Virus record (IMG/VR): IMGVR_UViG_3300017744_004210
Location: 1 to 39,149 of that record
DNA from: a virus
Length of the DNA stretch: 39,149 bases
Reading direction: 5' to 3' (one strand)
The notes beneath the pieces are model-generated. The model had not been told where the DNA came from, ran no database searches, and was given only the letters and a program-made list of their open reading frames with translations. How positions within the stretch are numbered: position 1 is the stretch's first letter; every line of letters begins with the position of its first letter. The position numbers and the translations under genes are program-made. Below, one piece after another: positions 22,457-31,072 of this stretch.

Positions 22457-23794
22457 TCATATTAATTTGGATAAAGTTTCACGTGACAAATTAAACTTAG
22501 GTTTATTAGTTTCCTCTAATAAGTCTGCAGGATCTGCCTTACCATCGAATTCAATATGTCCATTATTAGTATCCATTTTTACGTTATAAGTCATTCCATC
22601 TTGTCCGTAACGATTCTTCATAACGTGTACTCTTCCAGTTCCAAGAACTTTATCTTCCTTCTGACGAGATAGAGATAAACAAATATCTGCTACCATCATT
22701 TTATCGTAACTACCTGCTGCTTTATCCCCCTCAATAACATTATCCCTAGCCCCCATTCTATTTACCTGAGAAGGAGTTAATACTGGTATTTTTAATTCTT
22801 TAGCTAATCCTTTAGTAGCTATAAACACATCATCTATTTCGTCTTTTCTTTCAAAAGTTTTTCCTCTTGAAGGAGCCCTTAAATAATCTACGTAATCTAT
22901 AACTACTAAATCAGGTTTATGCTCCATATCCATACATTTCTGTATATGAGATTTAATAGTATTAACTGTAGCTCCTTTAGGAGGGTATTCTTTAACTATT
23001 AATTTACCTTTAAGATTATCTACATACGTTTGGACTTCCTTACGGTGTTTATTAACCTCATCAATAGAGTATCCTGTAAAGTAGCAGTCAAATCTTTTAC
23101 CCACATAGTCCTCTCCGAGCTCGAGCGTATAGTAATTAACTTTATAACCAAGAGAGACAGCATGAGCAGCAATAGCAACCATACACCATGACTTACCGCC
23201 ACCAGGGTTACCAAAAACAATACCCAGATCGCCAGGACCGAACCCACCTTGAATACCATCATTAAGAATAGGCCAAGGAGAAGGAATGGTAGGACGGTAA
23301 TTAACTCTATACCTAGTTTCAATATCTTTATTATATTCATGTCCCATATTTTTGTCCATACCTGCCTTCATAGCTTTTTCCACCTGATTTCTAATACCAT
23401 CGAAGTCTCCTTCTTTAAGTAGATCGGCTGAGTTAAGTATAGCGTTTTTCATTTCTTGATTCTTACAGAAAGTTTGAAACTCTTCCTGTACATATTCTAA
23501 ATCGTCTTGTGTAGCTTGATAGGAGTTTCTTAACTCTTCTTTTAAAGCTACTTGAAGTACTTCATTTTCTAACTTTTGAAGTTCAACTTTAAGAACATCC
23601 ATAGTAACGTTAGTGTGGTATTTGTCAAAGTATTCACAAATCTGGTTGATTATCCATTTATGAGAATCGGCGTCGAAGTAATGATCATGTAACACGTCTC
23701 TTACGTTTAGAAGAAACTTTTTATCAGTAAGTAACGATCCTAAAACCTTTAATTGAAACCCCTTGCCGTACTGCTGTAAACTCTTTAATGTCAT
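22457..23794 (-). CDS. Replicative DNA helicase (DnaB / T4 gp41-like)
   Basis: A 445-aa hexameric helicase of the DnaB/gp41 group that unwinds the lagging-strand template. The N-terminal 150 aa are helical and would contact primase. The RecA-like motor has Walker A GNPGGGKS (195-202), LELGEDY (224-230), Walker B LVVIDYVDYL (296-305), and TPSQVNRMGARDNV, which holds the sensor Gln, followed by GSYDKMMVADICLSLSR. It starts twelve bases after a CTTATATTATAA-like element and ends before a terminator, so it may form its own transcription unit. Primase was not seen in the window. Confidence 0.93.
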   Translation of the reverse strand: MTLKSLQQYGKGFQLKVLGSLLTDKKFLLNVRDVLHDHYFDADSHKWIINQICEYFDKYHTNVTMDVLKVELQKLENEVLQVALKEELRNSYQATQDDLEYVQEEFQTFCKNQEMKNAILNSADLLKEGDFDGIRNQVEKAMKAGMDKNMGHEYNKDIETRYRVNYRPTIPSPWPILNDGIQGGFGPGDLGIVFGNPGGGKSWCMVAIAAHAVSLGYKVNYYTLELGEDYVGKRFDCYFTGYSIDEVNKHRKEVQTYVDNLKGKLIVKEYPPKGATVNTIKSHIQKCMDMEHKPDLVVIDYVDYLRAPSRGKTFERKDEIDDVFIATKGLAKELKIPVLTPSQVNRMGARDNVIEGDKAAGSYDKMMVADICLSLSRQKEDKVLGTGRVHVMKNRYGQDGMTYNVKMDTNNGHIEFDGKADPADLLEETNKPKFNLSRETLSKLI

Positions 23795-23806
23795 TTAAAA
23801 CCTTTG

Positions 23807-23818
23807 TTATAATATAAT
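23807..23818 (-). promoter_or_regulatory. ATTATATTATAA element before the helicase gene
   Basis: Minus-strand ATTATATTATAA lies 12 bases before the ATG and is followed by CAAAGGTTTTAA. The element and the following bases match the polymerase upstream sequence almost base for base (there CTTATATTATAA then AAAAGGTTATAA). It overlaps the stop of the preceding nucleotidyltransferase gene. Probable phage promoter plus leader. Confidence 0.5.
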
Positions 23819-24240
23819 TATTTTTTATCTAATAACCAACTGCTTGATTGCATTTTATTTCCTAAACCTTCTATTAATTCTATACCTAATTTCCTACAAA
23901 CTTTAGACTCAGGGATAGTATCATTATTTTGGTCTCCTCCATTAGCAAATGCTAATTTATGAGTATCTTTATAAATTTCGTAAACCTCTTCAATGCTTTC
24001 ATTCTGAGTTTTGTCTTTGTCTATAGAAATCATAGCCCAGTCTACATATTTTATAGCTTTGATTATTTCTAACCTTTCTTGTTCAAGCTGAAATTCCTTA
24101 CTTCCTTTTAAAAATCTCTGTAAATCAGAGTTTACAATAACTATAAGCATATCCCCTATAGCTTTAGATATTTCAAATAATTCAATATGACCTTTATGCA
24201 GAGGGTTAAAATATCCGCTAACTATTATAGCTTTATTCAT
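23818..24240 (-). CDS. Nucleotidylyltransferase, RfaE/cytidylyltransferase-like
   Basis: A 140-aa HxGH nucleotidyl transferase: IIVSGYFNPLHKGH (5-18) with His15 and His18, NSDLQRFLKG (37-46), RLEIIKAIKYVD (56-67) and a LAFANGGDQNNDTIPE segment (96-111) that fits the sugar-phosphate side of ADP-heptose or CDP-glycerol synthases. The terminal ISxTxxR motif is replaced by MQSSSWLLDKK. It overlaps the membrane-protein gene by 8 bases and sits among replication genes, away from the sugar cluster. Substrate unknown. Confidence 0.85.
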   Translation of the reverse strand: MNKAIIVSGYFNPLHKGHIELFEISKAIGDMLIVIVNSDLQRFLKGSKEFQLEQERLEIIKAIKYVDWAMISIDKDKTQNESIEEVYEIYKDTHKLAFANGGDQNNDTIPESKVCRKLGIELIEGLGNKMQSSSWLLDKK

Positions 24241-24589
24241 ACTTCCAAAAGACCTGTAAAATTATAATCATTGATGCCAGAACTAATATAGTACCAGTTT
24301 TAATATTTATTCCTTCTTTCATAAAAATTAAAGTCAGAATATAAAAACTAAATATACCGGTAGCAAAAGCAATAATTCTAGACGGCCATAGTTGTCCGTT
24401 AAAAAATTCTACAATATAAGTAGTACCAAATATATACGATGCTCCTACGGGAATACCCATAAGGCCTGAAACAAGTATAGGATGATCCTTTACCCATGAA
24501 CTTAAAAACTGACCGTTTGTTTGAAACCATGCAAGTGACTGTGCCACAAGAAATAATATCAATCCTAAAATTAATGACTTATAATTCAT
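24233..24589 (-). CDS. Small integral membrane protein (118 aa, about four helices)
   Basis: A 118-aa hydrophobic protein with probable membrane helices near 5-22, 38-56, 68-92 and 97-114. Short basic/aromatic loops lie between them (FQTNGQFLSSWVKDHP; FMKEGINIKTG). It has some resemblance to small multidrug-resistance-type proteins in size and helix count, but I see no clear motif and do not assign a transporter role. It overlaps the exonuclease stop by four bases and so is made with the replication genes. Confidence 0.75.
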   Translation of the reverse strand: MNYKSLILGLILFLVAQSLAWFQTNGQFLSSWVKDHPILVSGLMGIPVGASYIFGTTYIVEFFNGQLWPSRIIAFATGIFSFYILTLIFMKEGINIKTGTILVLASMIIILQVFWKYE

Positions 24590-25599
24590 TTTACTGTAGT
24601 TAACCCTCTAAAATTTTCTAACCAACCTTCTGTATTTTTGGTAATACCTTCTATTTTATCTTGGTCTAATAGAGATAAAAATACTCCTGTCTGTAATTTA
24701 GGTATATTGCTTTTAAAAATATCTTCTACATATTTTATTTCTTTATCATCTAAAGAAGTATCATGTAGATCCATCAATTTAAAATTAGTCTCTACTCTAT
24801 CCCAGCTGTGTATGATTTTTGCAAATATCTTTTTACCTTCTAATTTTTCTTCTGCAACTTTAAATATATAATCTAAGTCTGTTTTTTCAGTTAGTAATTT
24901 AGGAAACTCTGCTACTACAGTTTTTATACCTAATCCTTTGACTCCTGGTAAATTATCAGAATTATCTCCTAGTAATGCTTTTACTAGGTTGAAGTTTGTA
25001 GGTAGTACTTTTATTTCTTCAAATATATTATTTTTTGTAAAAGTTTTTTTCTTGACCGGAGCATATATTTCTATATTGTCATCTACTAACTGTAAAAAAT
25101 CTTTATCAGAAGAGACTATAGTAACTTTTTTACCCGCATTAGATGCTCTTTTAGCTAGATAAGCCATTATATCATCAGCTTCTAACTTTTCCATAGTCAA
25201 TTGTTGTACTGGTAAGCATTCTAAGTAGTCTTGAGTTCTAAATAATTGTCCTATTAAAGCTTCGGTTTCTTCTTCTTTATTATCATATAGCCCCCAATGG
25301 GTAATTCTACTAGTAGCACGCTGTGCTTTATAGTTAGGGTCTATATTTTTTCTATTTGAAGATCCTCCTTTACCGTCCCATACTATAACCACCCTAGTAG
25401 GATCAAATATCCGAGTTATATACCCTAAAGAACGAAGAAACCCTACCAGGCCCCCTATATGGGCACCTGATGGGTTCATCGCTTTGAGCAGTGAAAAAGA
25501 CCTTATTAAGGTATTCATCGCATCAACGATCAAAATATGATCATTAAGGGCTCGGGGTGGGGTCTCCTTTAAATTCTTTAGAATTTTATCGTACGGCAT
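24586..25599 (-). CDS. 5'-3' exonuclease / flap endonuclease (T4 RNase H-like)
   Basis: A 337-aa PIN/FEN-family nuclease that would remove RNA primers and flaps. Acidic sites: LIVDAMN (Asp26), VIVWDGKG (Asp75), KLEADDIMAYL (Glu140, Asp142, Asp143), VSSDKDFLQL (Asp165, Asp167) and GDNSDNLPGVKGLGIKT (211-227), which holds Asp212, Asp215 and the helix-3-turn-helix DNA grip. All match the Pol I 5' nuclease and T4 rnh pattern. The polymerase here lacks a 5' nuclease domain, so this separate enzyme would serve instead. It shares a base with the uvsX stop (TAATG). Confidence 0.92.
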   Translation of the reverse strand: MPYDKILKNLKETPPRALNDHILIVDAMNTLIRSFSLLKAMNPSGAHIGGLVGFLRSLGYITRIFDPTRVVIVWDGKGGSSNRKNIDPNYKAQRATSRITHWGLYDNKEEETEALIGQLFRTQDYLECLPVQQLTMEKLEADDIMAYLAKRASNAGKKVTIVSSDKDFLQLVDDNIEIYAPVKKKTFTKNNIFEEIKVLPTNFNLVKALLGDNSDNLPGVKGLGIKTVVAEFPKLLTEKTDLDYIFKVAEEKLEGKKIFAKIIHSWDRVETNFKLMDLHDTSLDDKEIKYVEDIFKSNIPKLQTGVFLSLLDQDKIEGITKNTEGWLENFRGLTTVK

Positions 25600-26669
25600 T
25601 AATCAAGAATATTAGGAGTAATCGGGGTTTCCTCTAAATCTCCTTCTTCAATTAAATCGAAGTCTACTGAGCCAACTAATTTTAACCAGTGATCTTTATG
25701 GGCATCTTTATATTTATCTATATCTCTCTTATCATCAGCTATAAAACCATGAGGTGTCATTACTATTCTACCTCTTGACTGTACTCCGCCGATATGATTC
25801 TTCTCTACTTGAACGTTAGTACGTTTAGCAAACTCTACCTGCATACCAGCTTTAATAGCTTTAATCTTAGATGTACCTGGATTAGTTATGTTACCGAAAG
25901 TAACTACTAAAGTAGCATCATACCACATAGACATTCCACCTTTGTTCTGAAGCTTAGGTTGACCCATAGGCGATTCAGGTTTCATAGTCCATACTTTATT
26001 AATAGCTACTAACGTATTAGTATAGGGTGAGTTCTCTTTTCTAGATAATAGAATCTTCTGATTAAGATTATTACCGAACTGAGTAGACATAGCACCTGCA
26101 TTCCATTCGTTGTTATTCTTATTAGAACGTACTGATAAATCACAAGGTACTGAACCGATACTATCCCAGAAGAAACACATATCGTAAGGTAAGTTACCTT
26201 TAGCTTGTTCGTCCATAAGATCGGCAATATAAACCGCTACCTCTTCAATAGTATTAAGTTGACCTCTGTCTGCGTATAAGAAATGACCTTCGTAGTCAAT
26301 AACAGTACCATTAGCATCAGTTACTTCCTTAAACTCTAGACCCATCTCTTTAGCATGTTCCCAAGACCATTTCATCTCAGTAACAATAAAGACTGGGAGA
26401 ATGCCCTGTTTTTGAGCATTCACCGCAGCTTCTATCAGGGCAGTTGTTTTGCCCGTATCACTATGTCCACGCAAGAGAGTGATATGACCGGTAGGAATAC
26501 CGGGTAGGGAAGTAATATCTTGAAAAGCTTTAGAGAGTGGTATCCACCCTTGCTCCTTAAACTTTACAGAAGCATTAGCAAAACCTTTCTTTTTCTTAAG
26601 ATTACCTAAATTAAACGACTTGCGTACAGCAGCGGTCGCTTTTTGTTGTACTTCTTTATTTTTCGCCAT
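25599..26669 (-). CDS. uvsX: UvsX / RecA-like recombinase
   Basis: A 356-aa RecA-family strand-exchange protein. Walker A is RGHSDTGKT (67-75), TEMKWSWEHAKEMG follows, and MCFFWDSIGSVP provides Walker B. A basic N-terminal tail (1-40) and an acidic C-terminal tail (DFDLIEEGDLEETPITP) fit T4 UvsX. It drives recombination-dependent replication with gp32, whose stop overlaps its start. The gene order gp32, uvsX, exonuclease suits co-expression as a replication/recombination set. A RecA of host type is less likely by length and context. Confidence 0.93.
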   Translation of the reverse strand: MAKNKEVQQKATAAVRKSFNLGNLKKKKGFANASVKFKEQGWIPLSKAFQDITSLPGIPTGHITLLRGHSDTGKTTALIEAAVNAQKQGILPVFIVTEMKWSWEHAKEMGLEFKEVTDANGTVIDYEGHFLYADRGQLNTIEEVAVYIADLMDEQAKGNLPYDMCFFWDSIGSVPCDLSVRSNKNNNEWNAGAMSTQFGNNLNQKILLSRKENSPYTNTLVAINKVWTMKPESPMGQPKLQNKGGMSMWYDATLVVTFGNITNPGTSKIKAIKAGMQVEFAKRTNVQVEKNHIGGVQSRGRIVMTPHGFIADDKRDIDKYKDAHKDHWLKLVGSVDFDLIEEGDLEETPITPNILD

Positions 26670-27466
26670 TATTCATTAAATAAGTCATCAAATTTACTAA
26701 CTGTGTCTTGGTTGCCAGCCGTAGCTGTTTCCAAAGTAAAGTCTGTTTTTTGAGGACTTGTGCTTTCTGGCTTAGTTTCAGCACCTGCAGTAGGAGTACT
26801 AGTCTCCTCAGCTCCAGGGTTTAAATAACTTTGTAGTTGTTTTTTAATAAAGTCGTAATCATACTCAGTATGAACTTCAGTAGGATTAGGTTGAGTCTTA
26901 ATCCATGTATCGACTAAATCATTATTATCAGATAAAGGAGTTTGTTTAGGTTTAATACGAACAGTAGTCTCAGGGTAAGGATTACCTTGTACTTGTTCTA
27001 CCACCATATCCCATCCGTTAATAACGTCTGTGAAGTCTCCGATATCTTCATCTTCTGCTAAAGCAAGTAATGCTTTATAGATAGTAATACCAAAGCCCCA
27101 TAGTCTTACACCTTTATCTTCTTCTCCTCTTACAACAACAGGAGCAAAAACTCTGGTTTTAGGGTTAAGTTTACCTGATAGAGACCAATTATCTTTATCG
27201 TTAGTTTTTCTTAGTTCTTTAACGAACTCTTCGATTGGGTCTTGCTTACCAAAGTTTGATAAGGCTACCATCGGGTACTTTCCTACTCCGTAGTGAAATT
27301 TTAATTCCTTAAACGGAAAAGTAGGATCATAAGCAGAAGGTACGATACGTACGGTTTGCTTACCTAGTTCAGGTTTCCAAAATATTTTTGAATAATCTGT
27401 TTTCTCTCTTTGCTGGCCGCTATTATTTAACGTATCCAGCTTTGCGCGTATAGCATTTAAATCCAT
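26669..27466 (-). CDS. ssDNA-binding protein, gp32-like, without zinc finger
   Basis: A 265-aa gp32-like protein. A basic N-terminal arm (1-25) would give cooperative binding. The OB-fold core reads FWKPELGKQTVRIVP (29-43), FPFKELKFHYGVGKYPMVAL, LRLWG-like VRLWGFGITIYKALL and DVINGWDMVVEQVQG. A Pro/Thr-rich linker ends in the acidic tip VSKFDDLFNE that recruits partners. T4 gp32 binds zinc through three Cys and one His, whereas this protein contains no cysteine at all. A promoter-like element lies 25 bases before the ATG. It covers single strands for the helicase, polymerase and UvsX. Confidence 0.88.
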   Translation of the reverse strand: MDLNAIRAKLDTLNNSGQQREKTDYSKIFWKPELGKQTVRIVPSAYDPTFPFKELKFHYGVGKYPMVALSNFGKQDPIEEFVKELRKTNDKDNWSLSGKLNPKTRVFAPVVVRGEEDKGVRLWGFGITIYKALLALAEDEDIGDFTDVINGWDMVVEQVQGNPYPETTVRIKPKQTPLSDNNDLVDTWIKTQPNPTEVHTEYDYDFIKKQLQSYLNPGAEETSTPTAGAETKPESTSPQKTDFTLETATAGNQDTVSKFDDLFNE

Positions 27467-27491
27467 ATAACTAATTTATTTATAACGTTTA

Positions 27492-27503
27492 TTATAATAT
27501 AAG
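27492..27503 (-). promoter_or_regulatory. CTTATATTATAA element before gp32
   Basis: Minus-strand CTTATATTATAA identical to the copy before the polymerase gene, 25 bases upstream of the gp32 ATG. TATAAATA, like the T4 late-promoter core, also occurs closer to the start (on the minus strand near 27477-27484) but would leave almost no leader. The element follows directly on a stop-codon hairpin. Likely promoter; activity not shown. Confidence 0.5.
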
Positions 27504-27520
27504 AACTATTTTTTAGTTCT
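27502..27520 (-). terminator. Short hairpin over the stop codon of the 152-aa gene
   Basis: AGAACTA-AAAAA-TAGTTCT is a perfect seven-pair inverted repeat with a five-base loop that includes the TAA stop of the 152-aa gene. It is directly followed by the CTTATATTATAA element, not by a T-run, so it may be a weak terminator, a processing site or a protein-binding site. Confidence 0.35.
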
Positions 27521-27971
27521 CCAACTCTATTATCTTGTAAAGTTTAGTGTTTACTCTTTTAAGTTCTGGCCCTTTTGTAAGTAGTATACAGTTGCGGTAA
27601 TCTAACCAGTTTATTCTATAAGAAGTATCTAGAACACCTCCATTTAGTTCTTTTATTAATGTATTAAGTGCATTAATCGTATAGAGAGTATTTGATTCTT
27701 TTTTACGGTGTACTAAAATAGTATTTTCTAAAAAAGACCCTACATTGCCGAAATCCACATTATAAGTACATATATACTCATCTTGGCTTTTTGAATAAAG
27801 AACAAAGATTTTGTTATATATGATTTTATACCTTTCTTTGACTTGCTCAAGGACTGAATCTAAAGTATCTTGAGTAGCAAAGGTACAGAAAAGTTTATTG
27901 CTCATATCTTCATTTAAATAAATGGGATCGATATCATAATCGAAACCTTTTACGATAGCTTCTTGTATCAT
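27513..27971 (-). CDS. Hypothetical protein (152 aa) between polymerase and gp32
   Basis: A 152-aa protein of no family I recognise (starts MIQEAIVKGFDYDIDPIYLN). It seems mixed alpha/beta, with FVLYSKSQDEYICTYNVDFG (56-75), a helix ALNTLIKELNGG (101-112) and a C-terminal INWLDYRNCILLTKGPELKR (119-138). No membrane or export signal is seen. Its place just before gp32 suggests a replication role, but that is only context. The stop codon lies in a hairpin. Confidence 0.7.
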   Translation of the reverse strand: MIQEAIVKGFDYDIDPIYLNEDMSNKLFCTFATQDTLDSVLEQVKERYKIIYNKIFVLYSKSQDEYICTYNVDFGNVGSFLENTILVHRKKESNTLYTINALNTLIKELNGGVLDTSYRINWLDYRNCILLTKGPELKRVNTKLYKIIELEN

Positions 27972-27990
27972 ATATAAATATCTTTACTGT

Positions 27991-29316
27991 TTATAAACAC
28001 AGATCTTTTGAGTATTTAAATTTAACTGGGTATTTTCCATCTTCTTCTAAGATCTCTTTAATTTGTTCCAAGGTTTCTTTACCGTCTTCTTTATCAAAAT
28101 CAAATAATAACGCATCGTAAGTATATAAAACTATATTAGTCTTTTTATTCTGTAGATACCTTAGTACTTCTTTTAATATAAGAATATTTCTTGAAGTCTC
28201 TAACGATTGCATGATATAGTTCATTAACTTTTGAGGATTCATGTCTTTTAACGCTTTAGTGAACGGTTTATTACTAATTGGCGCCAAGACTCTTCCGTTA
28301 GTTTCGTATTCGGTCCATAGACCTTTGATAAATTCATCGATTTTTGTAAACACTTCGAGAAAAGCGTATTTCTCCGGGATTTTTCCGTAAATTGCATGAA
28401 AGTTAATCTGTTTTGCTTTATCATATTCTTCTTCTGTAATTTCTTCTTTGTTAAAGTACTGTTTAGCTAACTGTTTATGAGCAGACTCATTAGTTAGCGC
28501 ATAATCAATCTGATCACAAAGTAAACGCAAGTGATAACCGTCAAAATCAAACTCAATAAAGTAGTCGTTTTGAGGTCTGAAGCTTTTTCTATGTTGTTGA
28601 GACTTAGGAATAGCAGCGAAATTAACGCTATTAAAAGCATTAGTTGGTCTGGAGGTAGCATTATATAAATTGTATAAAGTTAATACTGAATTATCTATAG
28701 TGTTGTATAAAGGGTTATTAGGATTGAACATTTCAATATAGTTATCGTAGAAAACTCCCAAACCTGATTGCTCTAATAAGTAAAATACATTAGTAGCGGT
28801 TTTATTGTAGAAATTAAATCCTTCTGGAATACTGTATCCTATAACTTCTTTAACTTGATCATATTTTTTTGAACTTATTTCATAAAGTTTTGAAATTGGA
28901 ATTAACTGATTTACTTTATCAAAACTTTTAAATTTACTATAAAAGTAATTTAAAGCATTACTTTCCGAGGTAAATTCTAATCTATCAAATTTTACCATAG
29001 AGTAAAGTAGTGATATATCTATAGCATCCTGTAAGTTAAAGTGGTAGAGTAGTTCTTTTTTATTTAAAGTATATAGCTTACTTGCTTTTTTTAAAATAGC
29101 ATAGACACGATCTTTTGATACGTTTAAACCTTCGCTATGATTAATAGGAATAATATACCCATGGTCAGAACCTAAAAGTCTAAGGTAGATTGCAACAGTA
29201 GAGCTAAGTTTAGGGTGAAAGTAGTTATTAGTAGGTATAATATCTACATAAACTCCTAATCTAGCTAGTTTCTCTAGACTAATTAATTTTTCTTCTTGCT
29301 CTACTATATAAAACAC
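27991..29316 (-). CDS. Divergent family A DNA polymerase without proofreading or 5' nuclease domains (GTG start)
   Basis: A 441-aa polymerase of the Pol I type. RPTNAFNSVNFAAIPKSQQH (223-242) is the template/dNTP lead-in. Motif A is EFDFDGYHLR, with Asp257 matching Klenow D705 but His262 in place of E710. Motif B is KAKQINFHAIYG (300-311), with Lys302, Phe306 and Tyr310 matching K758, F762 and Y766, and Tyr298 in place of R754. Motif C is YTYDALLF, with Asp401 kept but HDE reading YDA. Residues 50-110 resemble the end of a 3'-5' exonuclease domain without its acidic residues. T4 relatives normally carry family B gp43. Start is GTG, 12 bases after a CTTATATTATAA element. Confidence 0.85.
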   Translation of the reverse strand: MFYIVEQEEKLISLEKLARLGVYVDIIPTNNYFHPKLSSTVAIYLRLLGSDHGYIIPINHSEGLNVSKDRVYAILKKASKLYTLNKKELLYHFNLQDAIDISLLYSMVKFDRLEFTSESNALNYFYSKFKSFDKVNQLIPISKLYEISSKKYDQVKEVIGYSIPEGFNFYNKTATNVFYLLEQSGLGVFYDNYIEMFNPNNPLYNTIDNSVLTLYNLYNATSRPTNAFNSVNFAAIPKSQQHRKSFRPQNDYFIEFDFDGYHLRLLCDQIDYALTNESAHKQLAKQYFNKEEITEEEYDKAKQINFHAIYGKIPEKYAFLEVFTKIDEFIKGLWTEYETNGRVLAPISNKPFTKALKDMNPQKLMNYIMQSLETSRNILILKEVLRYLQNKKTNIVLYTYDALLFDFDKEDGKETLEQIKEILEEDGKYPVKFKYSKDLCL

Positions 29317-29328
29317 TTATAACCTTTT

Positions 29329-29340
29329 TTATAATATAAG
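29329..29340 (-). promoter_or_regulatory. CTTATATTATAA element before the DNA polymerase gene
   Basis: Minus-strand CTTATATTATAA, 12 bases before the GTG start and followed by AAAAGGTTATAA, very like the helicase upstream region. It lies in a 48-base gap between the 568-aa structural gene and the polymerase gene, the border of tail and replication blocks. Confidence 0.5.
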
Positions 29341-29364
29341 AAAAATTATATAGCTATCAAACTT

Positions 29365-31071
29365 TTATGTAGCTCTAAGGTTTCTGTTTCGATTTCCTCT
29401 ATTATCTCTGTATTGAGGAGCTTCTATAACTCTATTGTTTCGACTTCCTGCAGTAGCAGCTCCTGCTCTTTGACTATACCTACCAGTTTGATTTGAAGAA
29501 TTAAGTCTTCGATAAGCATTAAATCTATCTAAAACATCGTTTCTAATATCCGAGGTTTCCTCGGGATAAGTTCCTACATTATCTCTATAAACGAGTTTTT
29601 GTTCTTTCCATATTTTTATAATAATTGATCTTAATTCAGGTTTTCTGTTATCTCTACCTCTTAATAAAGCTAAAGCAGCTCTACGTTCACTACCAGATAG
29701 TTCTATAGCATCGTAGTTATTTGAAGGATCAGGTATATCGAGTTCTCTTTGTATATTAGCTTGAGTTATTCTTTTAAGAGTCGTTCTACCTGAATAAGTT
29801 TTATTATCTCTAGTCCATTGAGCATACAGTGCTTTGGATGTTAATCTTAATCTCATTCGAGTATTCAACTTAGAATCATTAACCCATCCTACCATTTCTT
29901 TAGGAGTAAATTTGTATGGTTCATCTTTATCGTTTTTCCATTTAAATTGATGAAATAAACTTCTAAATAAAAGAACTGCTTTTTCTTCATCTCTTCTTTG
30001 ATCTAATCTTCTTTTTTTCCTTTTATTTTTAGCACCTGAGCTCATTTCTACAATATTTTGAACCCATTTGCCTTCTTGACCGGACATATCATTAAGTATC
30101 TCATTAAATGCATTTTTGCGTTTTTGCTGTTCCTGTTCTTCTTCAATTTTCCTTAGTCTACCTTCTTCTTCATTCTTTAAAGATTCTTGTTCAGCAGTTA
30201 CCTGATCTTGTTCAGCAAGCAGATCTTCTATAGATGCTGATACGTTGCCCAGTATTTCATCAGCAGCTGTAAAGTCCCCAGCTAAATCATCTGCAAAATC
30301 TAAATCTAATTTAGGAAGTTGAGGTAATTCTAATGTGTTAGAACCAAATCCTAAATCTTCTATTTCCTCAGCTTTATCATTTAAATCTTCTTCAGGTTCA
30401 GGTAAATTTACTATCTCAGGATCTCCTGAGTAATCGTCTAAGCTTTCTAAAAGATATTCTATTTTATCTTCTAAATAATCACTTATACCGGGTATGGTAG
30501 ATTCAGCTTGAGCTAGTACATCTATGTTGTTATTTCTAACTCCAGGGTAGATATATTTTTTTATTTGAAAATCATCTGCTTTACCGAAAATATACCATGA
30601 AATAACGAATGATCTTTTATATCTTAAAGATCTAAATTCTACATAATCATCCTGGCTTACTTCTATTATTTCACTATTTCTAATATCAAATAAAAAATAT
30701 CTATCGATAGTTCCTCTTTTATAATCTTCTAAAAGTGGTTTTGGTCTGAATCTTACTATTACTGGTTCAGAATCTTCTTCTATTGGTACTTCATTTGATA
30801 CGAATACTGCTTTATCAAAATCACCTTTTTCCAAATCTTCTTTATTCATTGCAAATACTTGAAGATTTCTGGTAGTAAATACTTCGACATCTTTATTGCT
30901 CAACGTAACTCCAGGTACTCCAGATTTTTTACTTCCAGCACCCCCAATACCCAACGTTTTATCCACCACACCAAATACCTTATTCAAAAGCTTATCTATA
31001 ATTTTGTTAAGGTCAAAATCTAGATCGAAACCTGGCGGTAACTTTTTTCGCATGGATTTAGGTAGGTACAT
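29365..31071 (-). CDS. Putative virion/baseplate-associated protein (568 aa)
   Basis: Family not recognised. Residues 1-60 contain Gly-rich linkers (GIGGAGSKKSGVPG). About 60-200 is a beta-rich domain (VIVRFRPKPLLEDYKRGTID; FRSLRYKRSFVISWYIFGKA). About 200-330 is very acidic and coiled-coil-like (AEQDQVTAEQESLKNEEEGR), then a basic stretch (KNKRKKRRLDQRRDEE, near 352-367). The C-terminal 200 aa are helical and end in an Arg/Asn-rich tail. Between the baseplate genes and the polymerase, it is probably a structural or assembly protein. Nothing identifies an enzyme. Confidence 0.6.
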   Translation of the reverse strand: MYLPKSMRKKLPPGFDLDFDLNKIIDKLLNKVFGVVDKTLGIGGAGSKKSGVPGVTLSNKDVEVFTTRNLQVFAMNKEDLEKGDFDKAVFVSNEVPIEEDSEPVIVRFRPKPLLEDYKRGTIDRYFLFDIRNSEIIEVSQDDYVEFRSLRYKRSFVISWYIFGKADDFQIKKYIYPGVRNNNIDVLAQAESTIPGISDYLEDKIEYLLESLDDYSGDPEIVNLPEPEEDLNDKAEEIEDLGFGSNTLELPQLPKLDLDFADDLAGDFTAADEILGNVSASIEDLLAEQDQVTAEQESLKNEEEGRLRKIEEEQEQQKRKNAFNEILNDMSGQEGKWVQNIVEMSSGAKNKRKKRRLDQRRDEEKAVLLFRSLFHQFKWKNDKDEPYKFTPKEMVGWVNDSKLNTRMRLRLTSKALYAQWTRDNKTYSGRTTLKRITQANIQRELDIPDPSNNYDAIELSGSERRAALALLRGRDNRKPELRSIIIKIWKEQKLVYRDNVGTYPEETSDIRNDVLDRFNAYRRLNSSNQTGRYSQRAGAATAGSRNNRVIEAPQYRDNRGNRNRNLRAT

Positions 31072-31072
31072 A

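Noticed and set aside
23020-23340. 106-aa hydrophobic ORF inside the helicase gene
   Set aside because: It is a shadow of the helicase motor domain in another frame; the helicase motifs cover the same bases.
27477-27484. TATAAATA as a T4-type late promoter before gp32
   Set aside because: It lies only about 10 bases before the start codon, gp32 is not a typical late gene, and the string is easily found by chance in such AT-rich sequence.
27991-29316. Family B (gp43-type) DNA polymerase
   Set aside because: No DxxSLYP or YxDTD motif is present; the motif A, B and C pattern is that of family A.
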